A stretch of DNA of 12,280 nucleotides, from contig NZ_LT984884.1 in NCBI RefSeq assembly GCF_900258515.1, positions 3,648,949-3,661,228 on the forward strand, read 5' to 3'. The notes beneath the pieces were generated by a model. That model was not told where the DNA came from, did no database searches, and saw nothing but the letters and a program-made list of their open reading frames with translations. Source of the DNA: Lentibacillus sp. Marseille-P4043. Lineage in GTDB: Bacteria; Bacillota; Bacilli; Bacillales; Amphibacillaceae. This document shows, piece after piece, positions 6,126 to 12,280 of this stretch (its first letter is position 1; the number at the start of each line of letters is the position of its first letter). The translations under genes and the position numbers were made by a program.

Positions 6126-6575
6126 TTCCCCCAAGCCTAAGTCCGATTTTCTGTCCGTGGGAGAAGAAAACCACTTAATATTAAAATCATTAACAACTAC
6201 TCACAATCCAGAAAATTCTTATCAGCGAAGTATTCTGGTGGAGCGTATTCAAGCACCTCTGTTAATTAGAACAATTGAAGTCCTTGTAATATTCACTATT
6301 ACGCATTATATAGCTTATGTGTTGTATTTTGCAATGCGAGTTCTTAGAAAATTGCAATCACAAATCGAGAATGTTGCAACTTGACACGGAGCCTCTGTGA
6401 GCATGAGTGATTAGCCAAGAAGCCAGCTGTAATAAGGCTTGGCTAAGTTGATCATGGTATCATACTCACTTCTCCGTATAAAGTCGCAACGGCTTAATCC
6501 CCTTGCAATACTCTCGACTTTTACTTTGCACTAAACATGTGTCATAAAGCGGTTACCTTTATTCCGCTATACCCG
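6126..6575 (+). repeat. dispersed intergenic repeat, copy 3 (diverged and interrupted)
   Basis: TTTCCCCCAAGCC at 6125-6137 followed by CGATTTTC matches the head of the repeat in plus orientation. The tail at 6298-6322 matches 103-127 with one mismatch and resumes at 6537 with ATGTGTCATAAA and CCTTTA. The stretch 6150-6297 between them is not recognisably repeat and holds nothing I can name. AGCGG and CCGCT near 6548-6569 can form a small stem. The copy faces away from copy 2, so the intron sits between head-to-head copies. The tail match is firm; the head match is short. Confidence 0.55.
6323..6536. mobile_element. MITE-like palindromic insertion with ATGTGT direct repeats
   Basis: This 214-bp segment splits a sequence that is continuous at 103-134, and is flanked by ATGTGT at 6317-6322 and 6537-6542. 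Its two halves are imperfect inverted repeats in matching order: TTGCAA (6329), ATTGCAA (6351), GTTGCAACTT (6373), ACGGAG (6386), GTGAGCATGA (6397) and TTAGCCAA (6411) on the left. On the right are TTGGCTAA (6439), TCATACTCAC (6460), CTCCGT (6472), AAGTCGCAAC (6481), TTGCAAT (6503) and TTTGCA (6525). It encodes nothing. A non-autonomous transposable element is the best reading; a structured RNA gene is the alternative. Confidence 0.6.
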
Positions 6576-6710
6576 TTTGTACACCTTGCAGCACTTAGCG
6601 TTTATTATTAATTACAAATCCATGCGCCATTCAAAGTTCATGGAGGTGTTTTATATTGGTGGAAAATGTATACTAGAATCAGTAATAACTTTTTTAGGAG
6701 AGGTAAGATT

Positions 6711-7175
6711 ATGGCTAAACGCAATAAAGGGATTAAGCGGCACGAATCGTTATACCCACTTTCACACCACCATCATCATGCATTAGTTTTAGCATTAAAA
6801 TTAAAACGAATCGGAACAGAAAAAAGTGAGTTGACTGAGAATGAATTGAAAAGTGAGCTTGAGCGTTTTTGGGAAAAGGATGGTAACCAGCATTTTCGGG
6901 ATGAAGAGGAGATTCTGCTACCTGTCTATGTACAATATACATCTATTGAGCAGCCTGAAATAACCGAAATGTTATTGGAACATGTAACCATTCGATCACA
7001 TGTACATCAAATCCTTACATATGAAGATAATCTCGTTTCCTTAATGAATAACCTTGGCGAGCTTTTAGATACACACATTAGAAAAGAAGAGCGTGTTCTC
7101 TTTCCCATGATAGAAGCGGCATTACCGGAACATGAACTACAAAAATTAAAACCTTATTTACATATTGATGATTAA
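6711..7175 (+). CDS. hemerythrin domain-containing protein
   Basis: This 154-residue, probably cytoplasmic all-helical protein carries the residues of a hemerythrin-type di-iron site: a His-rich stretch HHHHH at 19-23, HFRDEEE at 61-67, HVTIRSHVHQ at 91-100, and HIRKEERVLFPMIE at 122-135. Family members bind two iron atoms and are linked to oxygen sensing or storage, or to repair of iron and nitrosative damage. Which applies here cannot be told. I chose the ATG at 6711 because AGGAGAGG at 6696-6703 precedes it at the right distance; the open frame back to 6666 has no such site. TATACT at 6669-6674 may be its -10 box, without a clear -35. It is monocistronic and ends before a hairpin at 7197-7235. 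Confidence 0.85.
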   Translation: MAKRNKGIKRHESLYPLSHHHHHALVLALKLKRIGTEKSELTENELKSELERFWEKDGNQHFRDEEEILLPVYVQYTSIEQPEITEMLLEHVTIRSHVHQILTYEDNLVSLMNNLGELLDTHIRKEERVLFPMIEAALPEHELQKLKPYLHIDD

Positions 7176-7196
7176 ACTACTCATAAAAAGCAATAT

Positions 7197-7235
7197 TAAT
7201 CCCTCATCAGCTTTTGCCAAGCATTTGAGGGATTA
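7197..7235. terminator. hairpin after the hemerythrin gene
   Basis: TAATCCCTCA (7197-7206) pairs perfectly with TGAGGGATTA (7226-7235). It lies 21 bases after the stop and between convergent genes. There is no U-tract on the plus side and only a loose U-rich stretch on the minus side. Confidence 0.6.
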
Positions 7236-7302
7236 CCTTCCATAAGTGCCTATCTCCCCTTGATAAGATTTGCCTTTTGATGTCTTTTAGTTATCCTGAA
7301 AA

Positions 7303-7866
7303 TTATTGAAAAATTTCTTCCAAATCAACCTGAAACCCTTTCAATACAGTAGATTGAATTACACCTTTACCCTTCAATATGTCTACTTGTTGATAAACTT
7401 GTTCATCCGTTAAAGCATATACTTGAATCGCATTTAGCATCGGGTTGACTACCCAATATTCTTTCACACCGTATTTCATATAAGCTTCCATTTTTGTTAC
7501 AAGATCATGACTTTGGTTAGATGGACTAAGAATTTCAGCAATCATTTTAGGCACGCCGACAAACCTATTTTCTTCCAGTCCTTCAACATCACAAATAACG
7601 GATAAATCCGGTATGAATATTTTCGTATCGTCTAGGTCATCCCTATACAGATGAATATCATAAGGGGCACCGAAAACTTGGCATTTTCCGCCGTCAAGAA
7701 AATTAAACAATTTTGCCAGTAGCCTGGTGGAAACCTGTTGATGACGCGTTGAAGGAGATGGTGACATAAAAACAATTCCATCAGCAAATTCCAATAAGTG
7801 ATCTGTCTCTTCTCGCATTTTATAAAAGGTTTCGACACTTACTTTCTTTTCCTCGGGAAGACTCAT
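7303..7866 (-). CDS. Uma2 family (DUF820) putative endonuclease
   Basis: This 187-residue protein has the hallmarks of the Uma2/DUF820 family, a PD-(D/E)XK nuclease fold common in Firmicutes and cyanobacteria. IPDLSVI (85-91) supplies the catalytic Pro-Asp, AEILSPSN (110-117) the Glu, and KMEAYMKYGVKEYWVVNP (125-142) the conserved helix and strand. The N-terminal LLEFADGIVFMSPSPSTRHQQV is the usual family opening. The biological role of Uma2 proteins is not established; many copies are scattered in genomes without partners, as here. I chose the ATG at 7866 because GGAGGAG (7879-7873) lies six bases upstream; the ATG at 7881 is itself part of that ribosome binding region. It is monocistronic with an extended -10 promoter at 7908-7900. 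Confidence 0.88.
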   Translation of the reverse strand: MSLPEEKKVSVETFYKMREETDHLLEFADGIVFMSPSPSTRHQQVSTRLLAKLFNFLDGGKCQVFGAPYDIHLYRDDLDDTKIFIPDLSVICDVEGLEENRFVGVPKMIAEILSPSNQSHDLVTKMEAYMKYGVKEYWVVNPMLNAIQVYALTDEQVYQQVDILKGKGVIQSTVLKGFQVDLEEIFQ

Positions 7867-7899
7867 GCAAATCTCCTCCATTTGTATACTTATTTACTT

Positions 7900-7908
7900 A
7901 TTATATCA
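7900..7908 (-). promoter_or_regulatory. extended -10 promoter of the Uma2 gene
   Basis: TGATATAAT on the minus strand gives the TGn extension and a perfect TATAAT, 34 bases before the start codon. No convincing -35 box is visible. Confidence 0.6.
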
Positions 7909-7923
7909 CAGGACGGAGCTTTC

Positions 7924-7958
7924 TTATGGGATTGCCCGGTATTCCATATTGAACCTCC
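7924..7958 (-). pseudogene. orphan translation start with 7-codon frame, possible gene relic
   Basis: On the minus strand GGAGG (7958-7954) is six bases before an ATG (7947) that reads MEYRAIP and then TAA (7926-7924). MEYR followed by a loop is how many aldo/keto reductases begin, so this may be the leftover 5' end of a deleted gene. It could also be a leader peptide or chance. It lies between the thioesterase gene stop and the Uma2 promoter. Confidence 0.25.
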
Positions 7959-8002
7959 GTTAATTGAATAAGGATATCCTTCATTAATAGTTGTTGCACT
8001 AC

Positions 8003-8458
8003 TTAATCTTCTCTATCAATTTCAACAAAATAACGATCCTTTCGGTAAGATACTGCGTCCATGGTTGCTATAAGATTATCCTTATGAAGTATGTCAATTC
8101 TATAAAAGCCAGTACGGAAATTTCGTCTTATTTCTGTTGCACAGGCAACTATTTTATCGCCTGGTTTAGCTGCTTCGATAAACTGGATTGTTGTCGAGAG
8201 TCCTACTGAAGTTTTTCCATAAGCATTACAGGCTGCTGAAAAAGCATGATCTGCTAAAGCATATATAACTGCTCCATGAACAGTTCCATATGCATTCACC
8301 ATATGACTCTTCACTTCTAGCATTGCTTCTGCAAACCCGGCCGCAAATTTTGTTAACTCAATTCCTAAAGCTTGTGCATACGGATCGTTTTTTACTTGTT
8401 TGTAAATTTCTTCGTAGTGTTTTTCATGAATTTGATATTCATCAATTTTCTTCCTCAC
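8003..8458 (-). CDS. PaaI-type hotdog-fold acyl-CoA thioesterase
   Basis: This 151-residue protein should hydrolyse acyl- or aryl-CoA thioesters to the free acid and CoA. The central motif MVNAYGTVHGAVIYALADHA (53-72) matches the PaaI-type hotdog thioesterase pattern, with Asn55, His61-Gly62 and Asp70 at the expected active-site positions; the usual HGG is HGA here. STTIQFIEAAKPGDKIVACA (88-107) is the next strand pair of the hotdog, and the length is normal. I start it at the GTG at 8458 because GGGTGA sits six bases upstream and no in-frame ATG fits. The neighbour on the same strand is an acyl-CoA synthetase, which suggests a shared acid pathway such as phenylacetate or fatty acids. A separate promoter (8570-8542) means it can be expressed alone. 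Whether its substrate is phenylacetyl-CoA is unknown, so I do not call it paaI. Confidence 0.88.
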   Translation of the reverse strand: MRKKIDEYQIHEKHYEEIYKQVKNDPYAQALGIELTKFAAGFAEAMLEVKSHMVNAYGTVHGAVIYALADHAFSAACNAYGKTSVGLSTTIQFIEAAKPGDKIVACATEIRRNFRTGFYRIDILHKDNLIATMDAVSYRKDRYFVEIDRED

Positions 8459-8541
8459 GATTATTCACCCTTTTGTTCTGTTCGTTTCATGAATTCCTAA
8501 AAAAGCTATTCCATTCCCTTCTTAAGCATATCTTAAAAATC

Positions 8542-8570
8542 TGTATATTAATTTTAACACAAATATTCAA
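8542..8570 (-). promoter_or_regulatory. sigma-A type promoter of the thioesterase gene
   Basis: Minus-strand TTGAAT (8570-8565) and TATACA (8547-8542) with a 17-base spacer lie about 85 bases upstream of the start. The leader also holds a 9-codon frame (ATG at about 8491, MKRTEQKGE) that ends just before the GTG; whether it is translated is unclear. Confidence 0.6.
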
Positions 8571-8602
8571 TTTATTTTATATAGGCTTACTGAAAATTAA
8601 AC

Positions 8603-8632
8603 ACACGCTATTTCGAATGTGAAATAACGTGT
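8603..8632 (-). terminator. terminator of the acyl-CoA synthetase gene
   Basis: ACACG-c-TATTTC (8603-8614) pairs with GAAATA-a-CGTGT (8621-8632) around a six-base loop. On the minus strand it is followed by a U-rich stretch (UUUAAUUUU). It lies about 70 bases after the synthetase stop and before the thioesterase promoter. Confidence 0.6.
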
Positions 8633-8701
8633 ATTTAAATAGGTAATTTAATTCTCCTGAAATAAAACCGTTAAGCATCTTGTTTTAAACCATCTTTTTA
8701 A

Positions 8702-10306
8702 TTATTTTGATCCAAGACCGTCATACTGATCTCTCAATGACCGTTTCAACACTTTACCACTTGGATTTTTTGGTAAGGTTTCTGCAAAATCTACATACTT
8801 TGGTGCTTTAAATGTAGATAGATTGGCTTTACAAAATTCCAGGACTGTTTCTTTTGTCAGGTTTGCCCCTGCTTTTGGCACAATTATTGCTGTAACAGCC
8901 TCAATCCAGTAAGCATCAGGTATACCTACTACAGCGACCTCGGATACTCCTTCCAATTGATAAATCATTTCTTCCACTTCTCGACTGGAAACATTCACGC
9001 CGCCAGTATTAATCATATCTTTTTTTCGGTCAATTATCGTTACATAACCATCTTCATCCATCACACCGAGATCACCACTATGGAACCATCCACCACGAAA
9101 GGCTTCAGTAGTTTTCTCAGGGTCATGTAAATAGCCTTTCATCGCGTGTGGGGTGCGATGGACAATTTCACCGATCTCGCCACGAGCTACTTCCTTATCG
9201 TTCTCGTCAACAATTTTCGTTTGCACATTTAACGAAGCAGTTCCGGCTGAACCCAATTTGCGGAGTTGATCTTCCGGCTGCAGAGCTGTCGCAAGCGGCG
9301 CTACTTCTGTTTGACCGTAAAAATTCCAGAAACGGGCATTTGGCAAGCGTTCAGCCAATTCTTTTAAAATTTCCCGGGGCATAATTGCCGCACCATAATA
9401 ACATTTCTCCAACGTCGACAGATCACGTTTTTCAAAATCAGGATGCCGCAAAAGTGCAATCCAGACAGTCGGCGGTGCAAACAGCTGTGTTGCTCCTTCT
9501 TCTTCAATCGTTTGCAAAATAAGTTCTGGGCTAGCTGCACCAAGAACAATTCCACTAGAACCTACATACACACTCGGTCCTAAAAACACATGGAGTTGTG
9601 CACTATGATAGAGTGGCAGGGCATGGATGGCAATATCTCGTGCTTCCATTTTTCCATCAACAATACAGCTGACATATTCACTCACTAACGATTTATGTGA
9701 CAACATCACCCCTTTTGGTCGGGATTCTGTTCCACTTGTGTATAGCACGTGAGCCAGTGTATCATCTGTAATATCGGCATCAACAAAATCCGTTGGCATT
9801 CCATCCCGGATGGCTGACAATAGCTGCCAAGAAGAAAGTTCATTTATCGGCACATACGCAGCTGGTAAATCCATTAAATAGCGATGAGCAATGTTTGCCC
9901 TACCCGATGCCTTGTCTAGTACAGGGGCATATTCCGCCGATGCAATGAATCCAGTTACTTCGGCATGTTCAACAATATATTGAATGTCCTCTTCCGTCAG
10001 CATGTAATTAATCGGAATCATGACTGCTCCAATACGCGCTAAAGCAAAATTGACGACAACGAAGTCCAAACTGTTTTTGGACATAACCGTAATCATTTCC
10101 CCTTTTTGCATCCCTTTTTGTAAAAAGGCCCGTGCTGTTTGATTTACCAGATCATCCAATTCCGCATACGTCAAATGCTCATCCTCATATTTAATCGCAA
10201 GCTTTTCCGGTGTCCGATCCCGCGTTCTTGCCAACAGATCTCCCAATGTGTTCCTTCTCGCACGTTGCAACAGACTTGTGAGCTCATCATTTACTTTTGA
10301 ATTCAT
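8702..10306 (-). CDS. acyl-CoA synthetase (AMP-forming, fatty-acid or related acid CoA ligase)
   Basis: This 534-residue ANL-superfamily enzyme activates a carboxylic acid with ATP to an acyl-adenylate and transfers it to CoA. In order it shows LTYAELDDLVNQTARAF, the ATP-binding loop YTSGTESRPKGVMLSH (189-204), NFYGQTEVAPLAT (328-340), GWFHSGDLGVMDEDGYVTI with the ribose-binding Asp412 (406-424), the hinge DRKKDMINTGGVNVS (426-440), and the catalytic Lys518 in NPSGKVLKR. The length is normal and no key residue is missing. The substrate cannot be fixed by motifs; similar genes are annotated as fatty-acyl-CoA synthases or long-chain acid ligases. The ATG at 10306 follows GGGGTGGGG, a G-rich binding site. 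A promoter lies at 10390-10362, with a minisatellite upstream of it. The downstream thioesterase has the opposite activity. Confidence 0.93.
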   Translation of the reverse strand: MNSKVNDELTSLLQRARRNTLGDLLARTRDRTPEKLAIKYEDEHLTYAELDDLVNQTARAFLQKGMQKGEMITVMSKNSLDFVVVNFALARIGAVMIPINYMLTEEDIQYIVEHAEVTGFIASAEYAPVLDKASGRANIAHRYLMDLPAAYVPINELSSWQLLSAIRDGMPTDFVDADITDDTLAHVLYTSGTESRPKGVMLSHKSLVSEYVSCIVDGKMEARDIAIHALPLYHSAQLHVFLGPSVYVGSSGIVLGAASPELILQTIEEEGATQLFAPPTVWIALLRHPDFEKRDLSTLEKCYYGAAIMPREILKELAERLPNARFWNFYGQTEVAPLATALQPEDQLRKLGSAGTASLNVQTKIVDENDKEVARGEIGEIVHRTPHAMKGYLHDPEKTTEAFRGGWFHSGDLGVMDEDGYVTIIDRKKDMINTGGVNVSSREVEEMIYQLEGVSEVAVVGIPDAYWIEAVTAIIVPKAGANLTKETVLEFCKANLSTFKAPKYVDFAETLPKNPSGKVLKRSLRDQYDGLGSK

Positions 10307-10361
10307 GTCCCCACCCCTTAAATGATTTTGCTGACTGTTTGAACTGAATTTTCCATCTTTT

Positions 10362-10390
10362 ATTTTATTTCAGATAACTGTACTTGGCAA
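10362..10390 (-). promoter_or_regulatory. sigma-A type promoter of the acyl-CoA synthetase gene
   Basis: Minus-strand TTGCCA (10390-10385) and TAAAAT (10367-10362) are 17 bases apart, 56 bases before the start codon. I see no clear FadR-type operator around it. The minisatellite starts about 70 bases upstream of the -35 box. Confidence 0.6.
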
Positions 10391-10441
10391 GTGTTCTTAC
10401 CTAATGAATAAATTGTCTTTTAAAAGTTGGGAATATTTTTT

Positions 10442-10790
10442 GAGGATCGTGCGCGGGTTGATGTTGCTGTTTTCGGGTTGATGTTTCCGTTCTCCGGCTG
10501 ATGTTCCTGCGATTCGGGTTGATGTTTCCGCTCTCGGGCAGATGTTTCATGTTTTCGCGCCGATGTTGCTGCTTTCGGGCTGATGTTCCTGCTCTCGAGC
10601 CGATGTTTCATGTTTTCGCGCCGATGTTTCATGTTTTCGCGCCGATGTTGCTGCTTTCGGGCTGATGTTCCTGCTCTCGGGCCGATGTTTCATGTTTTCG
10701 CGCCGATGTTGCTGCTTTCGGGCTGATGTTCCTGCTCTCGGGCTGATGTTTCATGTTTTCGCGCCGATGTTGCTGCTTTCGGGTTGATGT
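10442..10790. repeat. minisatellite of 20/21-bp units with 61-bp higher-order period
   Basis: Sixteen units beginning GATGTT run without gaps from 10460 to 10785, with a degenerate unit before and a cut one (GATGT) after. There are three main types: a, GATGTTGCTGCTTTCGGGCT; b, GATGTTCCTGCTCTCGGGCC; c (21 bp), GATGTTTCATG then TTTTCGCGCC. From 10541 the order is c-a-b-c-c-a-b-c-a-b-c-a, giving a 61-bp a-b-c period, while units 10460-10540 are more diverged. The lengths are not multiples of three and no frame is kept, so it is non-coding. It is clearly more GC-rich than its surroundings. The right end is cut by the IS256 element. Confidence 0.93.
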
Positions 10791-10794
10791 AGTC

Positions 10795-10815
10795 AAGTCC
10801 TAAATATTGTGTAAA
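10795..10815 (+). repeat. left terminal inverted repeat of the IS256 element
   Basis: AAGTCCTAAATATTGTG followed by TAAA. Its reverse complement is found with five mismatches at 12252-12272. A subterminal inverted repeat AAATATTGT/ACAATATTT overlaps it (10802-10833). Confidence 0.7.
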
Positions 10816-10856
10816 TCCCTTGATACAATATTTCAACTATTTATGGTTTATAGTTT

Positions 10857-10904
10857 AATTTTATTTGGTTGGGAAGGGGTACCCCTTCCCAACCAAATAA
10901 AATT
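10857..10904. repeat. perfect 48-bp palindrome without spacer
   Basis: The 24 bases on each side of the centre (between 10880 and 10881, in GGGGTACCCC) are exact reverse complements, from AATTTTATTTGG at the left edge to CCAAATAAAATT at the right. It lies inside the IS, 89 bp beyond the transposase stop. It is not a canonical terminator because the U-rich part precedes the stem on both strands. Confidence 0.95.
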
Positions 10905-10992
10905 TTCGCGCCAAAATCCCCCACTTTTTCATCTGCCAACCTTACGAATTTTTCCCGATTTACACTTCTTATCGTTTTGCCACACAGCAGCC

Positions 10993-12170
10993 TTAATCTT
11001 CATCACGATAAAAGAATCTTTTTTCACCGGGATCCATTGCTTCATCGCAATCCATGAGTACTGCATCAATTAAACGGAATGCAGAGTCTATATTAGGGAA
11101 TATTCGGATGACACTTTCTCTTCTTCTCACTTCAGAATTTAGTCTTTCCAGAACATTTGTAGTTCGTATATGGACGTGGGTGTCTTTATCCTCTGTATAA
11201 AATTGAGCGGCATCTTCATAGCCCTCATCTAACGTTTTAATGGCCTTTTCATACTTGTTATCGTCTTCGTATTTCTCGATGAATTCATTTTTTAACATTC
11301 TTGAGATTTTAGCTGTAGGTGCTTTGAAAATTTCCTTTAGATGATCACGTGCCTCTTTTGATCCTTTCTTAGGCATTTCTTTAATGATGTTCCGTAAAAA
11401 GTGTACTGTGCAACGTTGCCAGCTTGTATTTAGGAAACTTTCCGTAATTGCTGCCTTTAAGCCTTCGTGAGCATCAGATATAACTAATTTTGGTGCTTGG
11501 AGTCCTCGTGATTTCAAATATTTAAAAAACACACTCCAGGTTTCTTTAGATTCAGTGTTAGCTACCTTAAATCCTAAAATTTCTCTTTTGTCCTGGCTAT
11601 TAACTCCTAAAGCAATATAAACGGCCTTGGAAACCACCCTGTGATATTCACGAACTTTAATGCACATCGCGTCGACATAAATATAGTTATAATATTGTTG
11701 ATTTAGAGGTCTTTGAGCCCATTCCTTAACAATAGGATCCAGCTTCTTGGTTAGCCCGGATACCATCGATTTAGATACCTTTTCTCCGCAAAGCTGCTCG
11801 ACGACTTTCGTAACTTTACGGGTAGAGACACCGTTGATTACCATTTCCAACATGGAAAGCAAAAGGCTTTATCACAACGCTTATATTTTTCAAATAGCTA
11901 CGTTGAAAATTCCCCGCTGCGAGTACGTGGAACTTTTAATTTTACCTTTCCTATATTAAGAACCAAATCCCTTTCATAGTAACCGTTTCTGTAATCCTTT
12001 CGATCCTCCTCCCGTTTATATGGGGCGCTCTTCATATATTGGTTTCTTTCCATCTCCATGTACTCATTAAATAATAGAACGATAGATGATTTTACAACAT
12101 CATTTAAATCAGATTGAAAGACTTCCTGTTTTATTTTTTCAAAGTCTAGGTTAAACTGTAACTGGGTCAT
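10993..12170 (-). pseudogene. IS256-family transposase, inactivated by a stop codon and a frameshift
   Basis: The N-terminal part starts at ATG 12170 after AGGAGG (12184-12179) and reads MTQLQFNLDFEK to PRTRSGEFST, then hits TAG at 11900-11898. The same frame continues after the stop as LFEKYKRCDKAF, the expected family sequence. A one-base loss in the T-run at about 11864-11861 (minus strand) then shifts into the second part, SMLEMVINGVSTRKV to FFYRDED. Together they make about 393 codons, a normal length. The DDE residues remain: Asp in YIYVDAM, Asp in VISDAHEGL, and Glu in NVLERLNSEVRRRE. IS256 proteins cut and paste DNA through a circular intermediate; this copy should be inactive unless both lesions are bypassed. 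Confidence 0.9.
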
Positions 12171-12208
12171 TATTAATTCCTCCTACCTTGTTTATCGTGG
12201 TTGAAAAC

Positions 12209-12217
12209 ATTGTATCA
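12209..12217 (-). promoter_or_regulatory. extended -10 promoter of the transposase
   Basis: Minus-strand TGATACAAT gives TGn plus TACAAT, 39 bases before the start codon. The same nine bases recur near the other end of the IS (10821-10829) in opposite orientation, so they may instead be part of a subterminal binding site. Confidence 0.4.
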
Positions 12218-12251
12218 TAAGGAATTAATATGACCTTTTTTGTTTATCCTT

Positions 12252-12272
12252 TTTACACAATTATATAGACTT
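12252..12272 (-). repeat. right terminal inverted repeat of the IS256 element
   Basis: The minus strand reads AAGTCTATATAATTGTG then TAAA, matching the left end at 16 of 21 positions. The window ends eight bases further on. Confidence 0.7.
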
Positions 12273-12280
12273 AATCGTTG

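Larger units (their letters stand above)
10795..12272 (-). mobile_element. IS256-family insertion sequence (defective)
   Basis: The element carries an IS256-type transposase, now broken, between imperfect 21-bp terminal inverted repeats (10795-10815 and 12252-12272, 16 of 21 identical, inner part TTGTGTAAA). The length of about 1.48 kb suits the family. It is inserted at the end of the minisatellite. The eight bases on each side (ATGTAGTC on the left; AATCGTTG on the right, ending at the window edge) do not match, so no target duplication is visible. Confidence 0.85.

Noticed and set aside
6157..6384. 75-codon rightward frame starting with GTG
   Set aside because: It has no ribosome binding site, spans the tail of the dispersed repeat and runs into the palindromic insertion, so its ends are accidental.
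10420..10632. 70-codon leftward frame through the minisatellite (KHRRENMKHRLESRN...)
   Set aside because: Unit lengths of 20 and 21 bp shift the frame from unit to unit, so the peptide repeats only by chance, and there is no ribosome binding site.
10460..10785. CRISPR array
   Set aside because: The units are contiguous, with no unique spacers between repeats and no cas gene nearby. It is a tandem minisatellite.

Overview
The window looks like a chromosomal segment of a low-GC, endospore-forming Bacillaceae bacterium. A halotolerant genus such as Oceanobacillus, Virgibacillus or Lentibacillus is an inference only. The evidence is AT-rich intergenic DNA, strong AGGAGG-type ribosome binding sites, a CsgA-type spore protein, and the dispersed 'GAGGCTGAAGCGTTCCCC' repeat that I associate with this group. 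The genes are ordinary accessory or housekeeping genes. What stands out is the amount of repeat and mobile DNA between them.

Layout. 1-134: partial dispersed repeat (copy 1). 318-2256: an EmrE/DMT-type exporter (+), a VOC/glyoxalase-fold protein (-) and a small DUF2628/HrgC-like membrane protein (+), with clear promoters and hairpins. 2303-2670: no gene, but hairpins and possibly the scar of a small transposon. 2671-3094 (-): csgA preceded by a 46-codon basic small gene. 3189-6575: a group II intron (about 3349-6125, -) encoding a reverse transcriptase/maturase without an HNH domain. It lies between two opposite-facing copies of the dispersed repeat, and the right copy is also split by a 214-bp palindromic insertion. 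6711-7175: hemerythrin-like protein (+). 7303-7866: Uma2-family protein (-). 8003-10306: a PaaI-type hotdog thioesterase and an acyl-CoA synthetase (both -). 10442-10790: a minisatellite of 20/21-bp units with a 61-bp higher-order period. 10795-12272: an IS256-family element whose transposase is broken by a stop and a frameshift, and which carries a perfect 48-bp palindrome.

Functional links. The acyl-CoA synthetase makes CoA thioesters and the neighbouring hotdog enzyme hydrolyses them, so they plausibly share a fatty-acid or aryl-acid pathway, although each has its own promoter. csgA and the small gene before it are probably co-transcribed during sporulation. The hemerythrin, VOC and exporter genes each look monocistronic.

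I found no CRISPR array, tRNA, rRNA or recognisable defence system. The best candidates for something not well described are the palindromic insertion with a matching uninterrupted copy in the same window, the intron with a 1.36-kb 5' region seated between inverted repeats, the helically phased minisatellite upstream of the acyl-CoA synthetase promoter, and the perfect palindrome inside the IS.
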